From CAKZLS01 sp963786305 (GTDB lineage: Bacteria > Pseudomonadota > Alphaproteobacteria > Rhodospirillales > Defluviicoccaceae), in NCBI GenBank assembly GCA_963786305.1, contig CAWAYL010000008.1:248001-312000 (forward strand): 64,000 nucleotides of DNA, read 5' to 3'. The translations under genes were made by a program, and so were the position numbers. Each line of letters starts with the position of its first letter. The first letter of the stretch is position 1. Positions 27,847-39,137 of this stretch are shown one piece after another. The notes beneath the pieces were generated by a model, which ran no database searches, was not told the DNA's origin, and saw nothing but the letters and a program-made list of their open reading frames with translations.

Positions 27847-28014
27847 TCAAACCACGGGGTGGGCGACGACGTCTTCGATCTGTTCGTCGGTAAGGTCGGC
27901 GAGGCTATCGAGGGTAGTTGCCCACTCCGAAAGATCCTGCCAGTGGTGGCCGTGGACGACGCGGCTCACGGTCGCCAGTTCCGAAGGTAACGGGGTATGA
28001 TGAGCACTTCTCAT
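27847..28014 (-). CDS. Small protein of unknown function, 55 residues
   Basis: The ORF MRSAHHTPLPSELATVSRVV...EDVVAHPVV is preceded by a good Shine-Dalgarno (AGGGAG, nine bases before ATG). It is acidic and helix-compatible, with SELATVSRVVHGHHW and a LADLTDEQIEDVVAH tail. It has no membrane segment. Third-position GC is high, like the neighbouring genes. I do not recognise the family. It sits alone between flgE and the usp gene. Confidence 0.5.
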   Translation of the reverse strand: MRSAHHTPLPSELATVSRVVHGHHWQDLSEWATTLDSLADLTDEQIEDVVAHPVV

Positions 28015-28623
28015 GGTGCTTACTCCCTGCCAGGAGAAAACCTGCCTACGTTTGGGTTGAAGATCATCGCCTGTCGGTAACGCCGGTCAAGAATCGCGGA
28101 TAAGTCATTACGATTGCTCGAAATATCCTGCGACTGGAAAAACATGGCCCTATGCATACTTGCGAATTGGCCGCATTCCGGTGCAACAATGTTTCGTTCT
28201 ATGGTTTCCACGAATCATTCCCAGGCTGGTGCATTTGATTGACACGGGTGCTTATCGATCATTGACAACTAAACAAATTGTACGCGAGTGTCTGTGAACC
28301 GGTTCACATGACCCATACGGTCGCAATGGGGGCGGCTGGCGGTAGAAGACCAATTCTGGGAACACGACGCAGTGTCGGTAGCCCCGGAAAAGCATGCATT
28401 CCGATATATCTCAAGGTGCTCGATGGGTAACGTTGGTGGCCGCGCACGTGCGGCTGTTCGTTTCCGCCGCCGCCAGACTGTCCCTATTCGCGGTGTTGAT
28501 TTTTTGCAGGCGCGAAGGTACGGTTTCGACCCTGTGCCGTGCGTCTCGGGGCGCCCTGGCGCGCCGGTCGGCGCGAGGGGTCGGTTTCCGGCGCCCATTC
28601 AAACCTCGGGGAAAGATCGAACC
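28015..28623. other. Intergenic region before the universal stress gene
   Basis: No convincing gene is visible. The stretch is less GC-rich than its surroundings around 28100-28290. It holds the 16-bp palindrome listed separately and two TTGACA hexamers near 28240 and 28262 without clear -10 partners. An in-frame extension of the usp gene upstream to 28372 is arginine-rich and unlike the family. Confidence 0.6.
28293..28308. promoter_or_regulatory. Perfect 16-bp palindrome, LacI/GalR-like operator
   Basis: TGTGAACCGGTTCACA is a perfect 8+8 inverted repeat with a central CCGG flanked by AA/TT, the style of LacI/GalR-family operators. It lies about 315 bp upstream of the usp start. No LacI-type regulator is in the window. 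Confidence 0.5.
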
Positions 28624-29439
28624 ATGTCCATCAAGTGCATCGTCGTCCATATGGCTTATGACAAGCGGCACCTCGCCCGGTTGCGGCTGTCGGTGGGGCT
28701 GGCGAAGCGGTTCGACGCGCATCTGAATGTGGTCTATGCGACACCGAACCCGGACTATCCCGCCGGAATGGTCGGCCGCGCCGCCTCGCTGGCGTTTTTG
28801 GATGACGCCAAGAAAGCAGAGGACGAATGGGTAGACACCATCAAGGCCGAAGTGAGAGGAGCCTGCGCCGAATTAAGGTCGTGGGAGTGGCACGAGGAAC
28901 ACGGCGGCCTGGACGAATTGATGGCCCGATGGGCTCATCTTGCCGACTTGGTCGTGGTCGAGCAGGAACCCCAAGAGCATGTGGAAGACAAGGTGATCTA
29001 TCACATGTCCGATCTTCTGGTGGTGTCGTCCGGGTGCGAGATGCTCCTGGTGCCGTGGAATTGGGACGGCGAGGTGGAGGGCAAGCGGATCCTCATCGCC
29101 TGGAAGAACACCGCCGAGGCCATCAAGGCGGTGCGCGGCGCGCTTTCGTTCCTGCGCGGCGCCGAGGAGGTGCTGATCCTGGCGTCGGCGAGCGACGACC
29201 ACGCCGAGGTTCCGGGCAGCGACCTCGCAACGTATCTCGGCCATCACGGGATCAGGGCCACGGTGCTGAAGCCCAACGAGAGGGCCGGGAAAGGCATTCT
29301 CAGGGCGGCCGAGAAGCAAGGGTGCGACCTCATCGTCATGGGCGCGTTCTCGCACTCCAGGCTGCGTCAGCTATTCGCCGGCGGCGCCACCGACACCATC
29401 ATGCGCCACACCACCGTTCCGGTGCTCATGCGCCAATAG
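28624..29439 (+). CDS. Universal stress protein, tandem UspA domains
   Basis: This 271-residue protein has two UspA-like halves. The N-terminal half is divergent (KCIVVHMAYDKRHLARLRLS). The C-terminal half is better conserved, with KRILIAWKNTAEAIKAVRGA, a GSDLATYLGHHGI segment and the ATP-binding-type end DLIVMGAFSHSRLRQLFAGG, then ATDTIMRHTTVPVLM. ATG 28624 follows a weak ribosome site. Such proteins help survival under stress; the ligand is unknown. Confidence 0.9.
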   Translation: MSIKCIVVHMAYDKRHLARLRLSVGLAKRFDAHLNVVYATPNPDYPAGMVGRAASLAFLDDAKKAEDEWVDTIKAEVRGACAELRSWEWHEEHGGLDELMARWAHLADLVVVEQEPQEHVEDKVIYHMSDLLVVSSGCEMLLVPWNWDGEVEGKRILIAWKNTAEAIKAVRGALSFLRGAEEVLILASASDDHAEVPGSDLATYLGHHGIRATVLKPNERAGKGILRAAEKQGCDLIVMGAFSHSRLRQLFAGGATDTIMRHTTVPVLMRQ

Positions 29440-29644
29440 AGCCACGGCTCACGCGACTTCAAGCAGAGGCTCCGCCGAGCGCCGGGGGCGGGGAGGGCGC
29501 CGGGCGCGGAGGGTGCTGGGCGCTGACGGTCTTGGGCGCGTGGGCGCCGCCGGACGGAACCGGTGGCGTCGGCGGTTCGGGGAACGGCGGGCGGGAAGAA
29601 AGTGCGGCGTTCTCCCCGCCCGCTTCCTGCGACTGGTCAACCGA

Positions 29645-31114
29645 TCACAGGAAAAACACCAAGGTAACCAACCCGAACAGCGGCACCAAGATCAGTCCGG
29701 ACCACAGCAGATAGCCGAAGAAACTCGGCATGCGGATGCCCGACGACTCGGCGATGGCCTTGACCATGAAGTTCGGCGCGTTGCCGATATAGCTGTTGGC
29801 TCCCATGAATACCGCGCCCGCCGAGATGGCCAGCAGCGTACCCGCCAGCGGTCCCATCAATTCCTGAGCGTCGCCGCCGGCGGCGTTGAAGAACACCAGG
29901 TACGTCGGCGCGTTGTCGAGGAAACTCGATAGAATGCCGGTGAGCCAGAAGTACATGGCGTTGAGCGGCTGGCCCGCCTCGTCGGTGACGGCGCCGATGA
30001 CGGCGGACAGCGCACCGTTCTCGCCAGCCTTGAGGATGGCGATCACCGGCACGATGGTGGCGAAGATGCCGGCGAACAGCTTGGCCACCTCGAGGATCGG
30101 ATGCCAGTTGAACTCGTTGGCGCGGCGGTGCTCGCGGTCGGTAAACCGCCACGACACCCAGGTGATCAGCAACAGAAGGAGGTCGCGGAGCAGGTTCTGG
30201 AGCTCGACGTGTACATGATAGACATCGAAGCCGATGCCCGGATGCCACACCCCGCTGATCAGCACCGCGCCGACGATGCCGCCAAGCAGCGCCACGTTGG
30301 GCCAGCCGTTGATGCCGATGTTGGTCGGTTGCCGCGGTGCCGCCTCGAGCGCAGCCGCGCGGCGTTGCGGACCCCCTTCCCTGCGGTAGAGAAAGGTGTC
30401 CATGGCGAAAAACACGACGAGCAGGCACGCCGCCATGAGCGCCATTGGCCAAAACATGTGGATGGTCGGCCAGAAAAAGCTCACGCCCTTGAGAAATCCG
30501 AGGAACAGGGGCGGATCGCCCAGCGGCGTCAACGAGCCGCCGATATTGCTGACCAGGAATATGAAGAAGATGATGACGTGGACCTTGTGCTGACGGTCCT
30601 TGTTGGCGCGCATCACCGGGCGGATCAGCAGCATCGACGCGCCGGTGGTTCCGGTCCAGCTGGCGATGAAGGTGCCGCCGGCGAGAAAGGCGGTATTGCT
30701 GAGTGGCGATCCCTGGAAGCTGCCGGCGAAATGAATGCCACCGGCCACGGTGAACAGCGCCAGCAGCAGGATGATGAAGGGGAGATACTCCAGCAGCATC
30801 AGGTGGAGCGCCTCGAATAGGGTCAACTGCCAGCCAAACAAAACGAGGAACGGTCCCACGACCACGACGATCCACATTGCCGAGATTTTGCCGAAGTGGT
30901 GCTCCCAGAAATGCGGCATGACCAGCGGGAACACGGCGATGGACAGCAGCATGCCGGCGAACGGCAGGGCCCAGATCAAGCCGAGCTGTGAGCCATCGAG
31001 ATGCGGCGCGCCGCCGGCGTGACCGCCGCCCTCGGGCGCGCCGGCGGCGAGGGCGATAACCGGCAGCAGCGCTACCGAGAGCATGGCCGCGAGTGCAATC
31101 AGCGTTTTTTTCAT
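29645..31114 (-). CDS. NhaD-like sodium:proton antiporter (ion transporter superfamily)
   Basis: This 489-residue inner-membrane protein has a signal-like N-terminus and about 12 helices. Characteristic motifs include ASWTGTTGASMLLIRPVMRA, FIFLVSNIGGSLTPLGDPPL and the C-terminal SSFLDNAPTYLVFFN with GANSYIGNAPNFMVKAIAES. These match NhaD/UIT-type sodium:proton antiporters of marine and haloalkaliphilic bacteria. It probably contributes to sodium and pH homeostasis; the ion specificity is inferred from the family. It is a single gene. Confidence 0.88.
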   Translation of the reverse strand: MKKTLIALAAMLSVALLPVIALAAGAPEGGGHAGGAPHLDGSQLGLIWALPFAGMLLSIAVFPLVMPHFWEHHFGKISAMWIVVVVGPFLVLFGWQLTLFEALHLMLLEYLPFIILLLALFTVAGGIHFAGSFQGSPLSNTAFLAGGTFIASWTGTTGASMLLIRPVMRANKDRQHKVHVIIFFIFLVSNIGGSLTPLGDPPLFLGFLKGVSFFWPTIHMFWPMALMAACLLVVFFAMDTFLYRREGGPQRRAAALEAAPRQPTNIGINGWPNVALLGGIVGAVLISGVWHPGIGFDVYHVHVELQNLLRDLLLLLITWVSWRFTDREHRRANEFNWHPILEVAKLFAGIFATIVPVIAILKAGENGALSAVIGAVTDEAGQPLNAMYFWLTGILSSFLDNAPTYLVFFNAAGGDAQELMGPLAGTLLAISAGAVFMGANSYIGNAPNFMVKAIAESSGIRMPSFFGYLLWSGLILVPLFGLVTLVFFL

Positions 31115-31330
31115 TCCGTTTCCCCACCTCTGTCCTTATCCGCCAAAAGGGTTGGCGCATTGGGCCGATTGTGCGATGCACAAACTTATAGCGGTATCCG
31201 CGCGGGTGGGAAAGCCCTAGAGCAATATCCGATCGAGTGGAATGACGCGCGCTTGGGACTGCCTGCTCTGAACCCGCAAGGGGCCCTTTCCGGGCGCGCC
31301 GAGGAGGAGCAGAAGAAGGAGAAGGAGTGG

Positions 31331-31873
31331 ATGATCGCTCACATTCTATCGAATGCACGCCGGCTCACACGCCGATGGGTTGTGCTTTCATCGCTGGTCG
31401 GACTGGTCGCGCTGGCGGCCGTGGCGGTGATGGGGCCAGCCGCTTCCCATGCCGGGTCCGAGACGGCATCCAGCCAGCTGGCTTTCCCGATTTCCCGGTT
31501 GACCATTGAGACCGCGGCCGGCCGGTTCGACATCATTGTTGAGGTCGCGGACACCTGGGAGCGACGGATGTGGGGGCTGCAGCATCGGCGAACGCTCGCC
31601 GCCGACGCCGGCATGCTGTTCGACTACAAGGAGAGCCGCCCGGTCGCCATGTGGATGAAGAACACCTACGTGCCGCTGGACATGCTGTTCATCGGCGCCA
31701 CGGGCCGGGTGGCGCGGGTGGTGGGGCACACCCAGCCGTTGTCGCTGACCCCAATTCCGTCCGGCGAACCGGTGCGCGCCGTGCTCGAACTCAACGCCGG
31801 AACCGCCGAACGGCTCGGAGTTCGGCCGGGAGACAGCATCCATCATCCGATCTTCGATAGTCCTGCGAACTGA
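31331..31873 (+). CDS. DUF192 family exported protein
   Basis: This 180-residue protein has an N-terminal transmembrane/signal segment (VVLSSLVGLVALAAVAVMGP), then the DUF192 fold. Its invariant parts are EVADTWERRMWGLQHRRTLA, MLFDYKESRPVAMWMKNTYV and PLDMLFIGATGRVARV. Function is unknown, and it is usually periplasmic or membrane anchored. ATG 31331 is chosen because AGAAGGAGAAGGAG lies just upstream; the longer in-frame ORF from 31001 would overlap the antiporter. Confidence 0.92.
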   Translation: MIAHILSNARRLTRRWVVLSSLVGLVALAAVAVMGPAASHAGSETASSQLAFPISRLTIETAAGRFDIIVEVADTWERRMWGLQHRRTLAADAGMLFDYKESRPVAMWMKNTYVPLDMLFIGATGRVARVVGHTQPLSLTPIPSGEPVRAVLELNAGTAERLGVRPGDSIHHPIFDSPAN

Positions 31874-32113
31874 CCGCGCCGGCACTCCGGAAACGCGTAA
31901 ATGCTAAAATACTAATAAAACCGATGGTAACATATTTAAAAAAGAAACCTGTCGCGAGGGTTGATTTCAGGATCGGATTTTGTTAAATATCAAAGTAGAT
32001 GCTGCGGCGCAATATGATCGTGTGAAGCGTTAAGCAGACGGGTATCTAAAACGGGCATGTTGCCCGTTTCCGGGAGTGGATGTCCTCTAAACGATGCCAA
32101 CCAGGAGCGTTCC

Positions 32114-32452
32114 GTGCCCAACGTCAGCTACACCGCCGAAGAATTTGCCGAATTCGTGGAGCGATTTGACCAGATCCCGAGCTGGCGGGATTGGCAACGG
32201 CGCGACGGATTGAACGGCGAGGACGTGCTCGAGATTTCGGTCGACTCCGAGCACCCGCTCACCCTTAAATTGGCGAAAACCGACAAGTCGGGTTACATGG
32301 CAACCGGTTTCGACGGATGGGCGCTCACCGTAGCGGAAAAGTTCGGCGACCTGTTGGACATCCTCGCGCGCATGAGTGTCAAACGCCAGCGGGCGCCCAG
32401 CATCTCCTGGCCGGTCAAATCCATCTCCTCGACCCCGGCTGCCGGCGCCTGA
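32114..32452 (+). CDS. Hypothetical protein
   Basis: This 112-residue protein is not recognised. It begins VPNVSYTAEEFAEFVERFDQ and continues WRDWQRRDGLNGEDVLEISV. A C-terminal basic, proline/serine tail ends it. There is no signal peptide. The GTG start has AGGAG six bases upstream; an in-frame ATG at 32057 would lie in the AT-rich leader. It is preceded by an AT-rich stretch (31900-32020) that probably holds its promoter and is followed by tRNA-Pro. Confidence 0.65.
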   Translation: MPNVSYTAEEFAEFVERFDQIPSWRDWQRRDGLNGEDVLEISVDSEHPLTLKLAKTDKSGYMATGFDGWALTVAEKFGDLLDILARMSVKRQRAPSISWPVKSISSTPAAGA

Positions 32453-32531
32453 TCGCCAAATCGGCGGCTGATCGCTTCCTTCGGCGTTCTCGTCTTGTCG
32501 GAAAACGTGATAGACACTAGGTTGAACGTCG

Positions 32532-32608
<77 letters not shown>

Positions 32609-32651
32609 CCATGCACCGAATGAACTTTGCGAAGCGGGCCGTTGGCCTTGG

Positions 32652-33271
<620 letters not shown>

Positions 33272-33275
<4 letters not shown>

Positions 33276-33982
33276 GAGCGATACAGCCTCGTGTATTGAG
33301 TTTCGTGTTGCATCGACGTCCAATCCACCATGACGGTGGCGGTGCCGATGTCTTCCAGGCACCGCGAGAGCGCATCTTTCGCGGCTGTTCGGACCGGCGT
33401 TTCCAGCGCCGCCACGGCGGCGAGGCCGGCGCTCTGGCCGAGCGGCACCAACCGGACGCCGGCGGACACCAGGTTGGCGGCGAAGGCGTGCAAATAAGCC
33501 GTCACGGTGAGGTCGCGCGGGATGCCGGCGAGCGCGGCGGCAATGCCGATCGCCACGGGATAGGCGGGAGCGCGCGCCATGGCGGCGACCTCTTCCGTCC
33601 AGGCGTCGAGTTGCGGATGCGGCCAGGCGCGCCGGACGGCATCGAGGAACGCGCGGCCTTGAGCCCGGCTTTCCAGCGCCGTCTCGGCGGTGCCGCGAAA
33701 GACGTCGGCATATTCGGCGACGCGGGCCACGGCGTCGTCGCTGTCCGTGTCGATCGCTTCCCACGCGAGGCTGACGAAGGTCGCGTCGACGCCGCCGGAG
33801 CCATGAAGAAGGATAGCGGATATCCAACGGGTGAGGGAGTTGCGGTCGGTGACAAGTTCCGCCTCGACGGCGAATTCGATTCCGTGGGAGTAGGTGAACC
33901 CGCCCACGGGAAAGGCCGGCGACAGCCATGTCATCAAGCGGTAGAGCGCGGACCGTGGGATGGCGATCGCCTCAGTGGCCAT
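33272..33982 (-). CDS. ureF: Urease accessory protein UreF
   Basis: UreF acts with UreD and UreG as gate/GAP during nickel insertion. The signature WLSPAFPVGGFTYSHGIEFA is present, then LHAFAANLVSAGVRLVPLGQ near the C-terminus. ATG 33982 (MATEAIA) overlaps the ureE stop by 11 bases and is preferred over the upstream start at 34009. It has 236 residues. Confidence 0.95.
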
Positions 33983-34436
33983 GGTCGGGTCCGTGTTCGG
34001 CGCGCACATAGGCGCCGGGTTCGGGCGAAAAGGGCGCGCGATGGCGGGTCACGCCGCCGCCCAGACCTTCCAGCATGGCGACGATGACGTGGTCGTCGCG
34101 GATACGCAGCGCGCCGTCGCCGAGGACCTGCATCGGGTTGTGCCGGTTGCCGATGTGCCAGGCCAGGCGGGCGGTGTCGGCCGGGGTTCGGCCCCGGATA
34201 TCGGCGACGGCCTCGGCCGCGGCGCGCACCCGGATGATACCGCTGTCATCGAGGACCAATCCATCGCCATCGTGGAGCAGGGTAGGGCGGCTCAGGTCGA
34301 GCAGGAACGTCGCCCCGTGCCCATCGGTCATCCGGAAGCGGCGGCGGTGGCGGGCGTCGAACGCAAGCGTGACCTCGGCGACCATGGCGGATGGTGGCCA
34401 ATCGCCCGCGGCAAGAACGTCGACGACCCGTCTCAT
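33972..34436 (-). CDS. ureE: Urease nickel metallochaperone UreE
   Basis: UreE carries nickel to the UreG/F/D complex. This 154-residue protein has the N-terminal urease-E domain (LTLAFDARHRRRFRMTDGHG-like, DLSRPTLLHDGDGLVLD) and the nickel-binding segment LAWHIGNRHNPMQVL. A short C-terminal EHGPDHGH tail adds a few histidines. It lies between ureC and ureF, the normal order. Confidence 0.93.
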   Translation of the reverse strand: MRRVVDVLAAGDWPPSAMVAEVTLAFDARHRRRFRMTDGHGATFLLDLSRPTLLHDGDGLVLDDSGIIRVRAAAEAVADIRGRTPADTARLAWHIGNRHNPMQVLGDGALRIRDDHVIVAMLEGLGGGVTRHRAPFSPEPGAYVRAEHGPDHGH

Positions 34437-34453
34437 GGGCTCGTACTCATGGG

Positions 34454-36164
<1,711 letters not shown>

Positions 36165-36167
36165 TGC

Positions 36168-36479
36168 TTAATCCTCCAGCGGTCCGGCAACCCGGGCATT
36201 GAAGCCGTAGACGTGCCGGCGTCCCTGATAGGCGACCAGCGTGACCTCGCGGCTCTGGCCGGGCTCGAACCGGACGGCGGTTCCCGCCGGGATGTCGAGG
36301 CGGAAGCCACGCGTCCGCGCGCGATCGAAGTCGAGGGCGGGATTGGTTTCGAAAAAATGGTAGTGCGAGCCCACCTGGATGGGACGGTCGCCGGTGTTGG
36401 CCACCGTCAGGGTGACGGTATCGCGGCCGGCGTTGAGGGCGATGGTGCCCTCGGCGGGAAAGAGTTCTCCGGGTATCAT
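36168..36479 (-). CDS. ureB: Urease beta subunit UreB
   Basis: UreB is a structural urease subunit. This 103-residue protein begins MIPGELFPAEGTIALNAGRD and has IQVGSHYHFFETNPALDFDR and FRLDIPAGTAVRFEPGQSRE, which match the family along the whole length. It lies 3 bp before ureC. Confidence 0.97.
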   Translation of the reverse strand: MIPGELFPAEGTIALNAGRDTVTLTVANTGDRPIQVGSHYHFFETNPALDFDRARTRGFRLDIPAGTAVRFEPGQSREVTLVAYQGRRHVYGFNARVAGPLED

Positions 36480-36499
36480 GGGCGGGCCTCCGGCGTCCG

Positions 36500-36802
36500 T
36501 CAGCGAATGGGGTTGTGAACGGTCACCAGCTTGGTGCCGTCGGGAAAGGTGGCTTCCACCTGGATCTCGTCGATCATCTCGGAAATGCCCTCCATCACCT
36601 GGCCACGGGTCAGCACACTTGCGCCGTCGCGCATCAGGTCGGCGACCGGAGTGCCGTCGCGGGCGCCCTCGACGACGAAATCGCTGATCAGCGCCACAGC
36701 CTCGGGATAGTTCAGCTTGACGCCGCGCGCCAGCCGCTTGCGAGCGACCTCGGCGGCCATGGCGACCAGCAGCTTGTCCTTCTCTCGTGGTGTCAGGTTC
36801 AC
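36500..36802 (-). CDS. ureA: Urease gamma subunit UreA
   Basis: UreA is a structural urease subunit. GTG 36802 gives 100 residues, the family standard, beginning VNLTPREKDKLLVAMAAEVA. KRLARGVKLNYPEAVALISD and EIQVEATFPDGTKLVTVHNP are conserved. AGGAA precedes the GTG start; the ATG 11 codons upstream adds non-homologous residues. Confidence 0.97.
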   Translation of the reverse strand: MNLTPREKDKLLVAMAAEVARKRLARGVKLNYPEAVALISDFVVEGARDGTPVADLMRDGASVLTRGQVMEGISEMIDEIQVEATFPDGTKLVTVHNPIR

Positions 36803-36825
36803 GCGTTCCTCCCCTTGCCAAAAGC

Positions 36826-37693
36826 TCAAATGCACCAGACCCGTGGCAGGGCTTCGTCGCCGCCGCGAACGTGCCCGCGAAAGGCGACCCAGAACGCGCC
36901 ATAGGCGGTGCGGAGCGCGAGACTGTCGTAACCCAACCAGCGGACGATCAGCAAGCCGCCAACGAGTGTGGCGCTCGCCAGGGTCGTGCCATCCGTGTGT
37001 TCGGATAGAAGGGTGCGCGCCGCGTCCAGGGTCGCCTCGGCATCATCGCCGGCATAGACCGTGGTCGCGGTGGCCACGGCGCCGTTCAAGCACGCTGCCG
37101 AGGCCAGGGTGCCGGCCATGTCGCTCTCCAGGTGGAGGGCGTCGGCCCACGCGAGCCGTCCGCGGCGACGGACGGTCCAGGCATCCCGCACCAGCCCCCG
37201 GGTAACGGTTTCGCCGCTGGCGGTGCGTCCGAAAACCAGGATTTCGCCTGCCATCGCCCGTCCGCCGGCGCCCACGTCCAGTTCGGTTATCCGCCTCAGC
37301 CGCGCACCCTCGAACAGGATCGTCTCCTGCGGCAGCCATTCGAGCCAGCCGCCGTCCCCGACATCCAGGCGCACACGAATACGGCAGTCCTCCCCGGTCG
37401 AACGGTAGACCTTTTCGGCGGCCTGCGCGGTGACCAAGGCATTCGCTCCCGAATGCGCGGCGATCGAAATATCCAGGGCATCGCCCGCCCACCAGTCCAC
37501 CGGACGTCGTCACCAAAACGGCGGTGGGCATGGCGCCGCCATACACTCTCGGGAACAGGACGCGCAGCGGAGCGCGCTGATACAGCGTCGACAACCGCGT
37601 TCGAGCACCATCGGCGGCAAAGGACAGGTCCACGGCACCATCGGTGCCATATGCCCTTTCCCGATTTCTAGACGGTGATGTGGCGATGCACAT
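36826..37693 (-). CDS. ureD: Urease accessory protein UreD, one frameshift
   Basis: UreD (UreH) scaffolds the UreF-UreG complex on apo-urease. The N-terminal frame has AVDLSFAADGARTRLSTLYQ and RAPLRVLFPRVYGGAMPTAV. The second frame has DALDISIAAHSGANALVTAQ and EKVYRSTGEDCRIRV. The break lies near 37488. Deleting one G of a GGG run joins TSGGLVGG to DALDIS, giving about 288 residues. ATG 37693 overlaps urtE by 26 bases; no closer start is present. Confidence 0.92.
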
Positions 37694-38363
37694 CCTCTTC
37701 CACCATGTCCTCTCCCCGGCCGGCGATGACGATCTCGCCGCGATCCATGACAGCATAGGCGTCGGCCAGCCGTTGGGCGAACTCGAAATACTGCTCCACG
37801 AGCAAGATCGCCATGTTGCCCCGGTTCACCAGGACGCGAATGACGTTTTCGATATCCTTGATGATGGAGGGCTGAATGCCCTCCGTGGGCTCGTCGAGGA
37901 CGAGCAGCCGGGGACGGGTGACCAGTGCCCGGGCGATGGCGAGCTGTTGCTGCTGCCCGCCGGAGAGGTCGCCGCCGCGTCTGCCCAGCATGTCTCTCAG
38001 CACCGGGAACAGATCGAAGATTTCGTCGGGGACGTGGCGGAGCTTTCGCGGAATGGCGGCATATCCCGTTTCGAGATTTTCCTCCACGGTGAGAAGGGGA
38101 AAGATTTCCCGGCCCTGTGGCACCAGGGCGATGCCGCGCGCCGAACGGTCGTAGGGGGGCAGGGTGGTGATGTCCTCGCCCTCCCAGAAAATCCGCCCGT
38201 TCCGGATCGGATGCTGGCCGGCGACGGCGCGCAGCAGGCTGGTCTTGCCGACGCCGTTTCGCCCCATGACACAGGTCACGGCGTCCTTTTCGGCGATCAG
38301 GCTGACGCCGCGCAGCGCCTGGCTGGCGCCATAGAACAGATCGATGTTCTCAACTTTCAACAT
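37668..38363 (-). CDS. urtE: Urea ABC transporter ATP-binding subunit UrtE
   Basis: UrtE is the LivF-type ATPase of the Urt urea importer. This 231-residue protein has MLKVENIDLFYGASQALRGV, Walker A VMGRNGVGKTSLLRAV, signature DLSGGQQQQLAIARALVTRP and Walker B LLVLDEPTEGIQPSII. The EGIQPSI variant after Walker B is typical of UrtE. It lies 3 bp after urtD and overlaps ureD, so transport and hydrolysis are co-transcribed. Confidence 0.96.
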   Translation of the reverse strand: MLKVENIDLFYGASQALRGVSLIAEKDAVTCVMGRNGVGKTSLLRAVAGQHPIRNGRIFWEGEDITTLPPYDRSARGIALVPQGREIFPLLTVEENLETGYAAIPRKLRHVPDEIFDLFPVLRDMLGRRGGDLSGGQQQQLAIARALVTRPRLLVLDEPTEGIQPSIIKDIENVIRVLVNRGNMAILLVEQYFEFAQRLADAYAVMDRGEIVIAGRGEDMVEEDVHRHITV

Positions 38364-38366
38364 GGT

Positions 38367-39137
38367 TCAGCGACCCAGATAGACTTCGATGACCTGTTCA
38401 TTGTTCTGGACGGCGTCCAGCGACCCTTCCGCCAGCACCGAGCCTTCGTGCAACACGGTGACATGTGCGGCAAGCGCCCGAACGAACGTCATGTCGTGCT
38501 CGACGACCACCACGGAATGCGATTTGGCGATGCTTTTCAGCAATTCGGCCGTCTGCTCGGTTTCGGCATCGGTCATGCCCGCCACCGGTTCGTCGACCAG
38601 CAGCAGTTCCGGATCCTGCATCAGCAGCATGCCGATCTCGAGCCACTGTTTCTGGCCGTGGGAGAGATCGCCGGCAAGGCGGTCGCGGTCGGCCGACAGA
38701 GAGATCGTGTCGAACACCTCGTCGATCCGATCGCGCTGTTGTCCGTTCAATTTGAAAAATAGCGACGAAAATACGTTGCGGTCGCCGGCGAGCGCCAGTT
38801 CCAGATTGTCGTAGACCGTGTGGCTCTCGAACACCGTCGGTTTCTGGAATTTGCGGCCGATGCCGAGGTTGGCGATCCTCGCCTCGTCCAGCCGCGTCAG
38901 GTCGGTGCCGCCGTTGAAGATGACGTCTCCGCTATCGGGCCGGGTCTTGCCGGTGACGACGTCCATCATCGTCGTCTTGCCGGCGCCGTTCGGTCCGATG
39001 ATCGCCCGCAATTCGCCGGCGAGAATGTAGAGACTGAGAGTGTTCAGGGCCTTGAAGCCGTCGAAACTGACGCTGACGCCGTCCACATAGAGGATGGTGT
39101 CATGAAGCTCCGGCTTGGCGTGGACGGCGCGTGTCAT
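38367..39137 (-). CDS. urtD: Urea ABC transporter ATP-binding subunit UrtD
   Basis: UrtD is the LivG-type ATPase of 256 residues. It has Walker A AIIGPNGAGKTTMMDVVTGK, the UrtD hallmark LGIGRKFQKPTVFESHTVYD, signature LSHGQKQWLEIGMLLMQDPE and Walker B LLLVDEPVAGMTDAETE. ATG 39137 overlaps the urtC stop. Confidence 0.96.
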   Translation of the reverse strand: MTRAVHAKPELHDTILYVDGVSVSFDGFKALNTLSLYILAGELRAIIGPNGAGKTTMMDVVTGKTRPDSGDVIFNGGTDLTRLDEARIANLGIGRKFQKPTVFESHTVYDNLELALAGDRNVFSSLFFKLNGQQRDRIDEVFDTISLSADRDRLAGDLSHGQKQWLEIGMLLMQDPELLLVDEPVAGMTDAETEQTAELLKSIAKSHSVVVVEHDMTFVRALAAHVTVLHEGSVLAEGSLDAVQNNEQVIEVYLGR

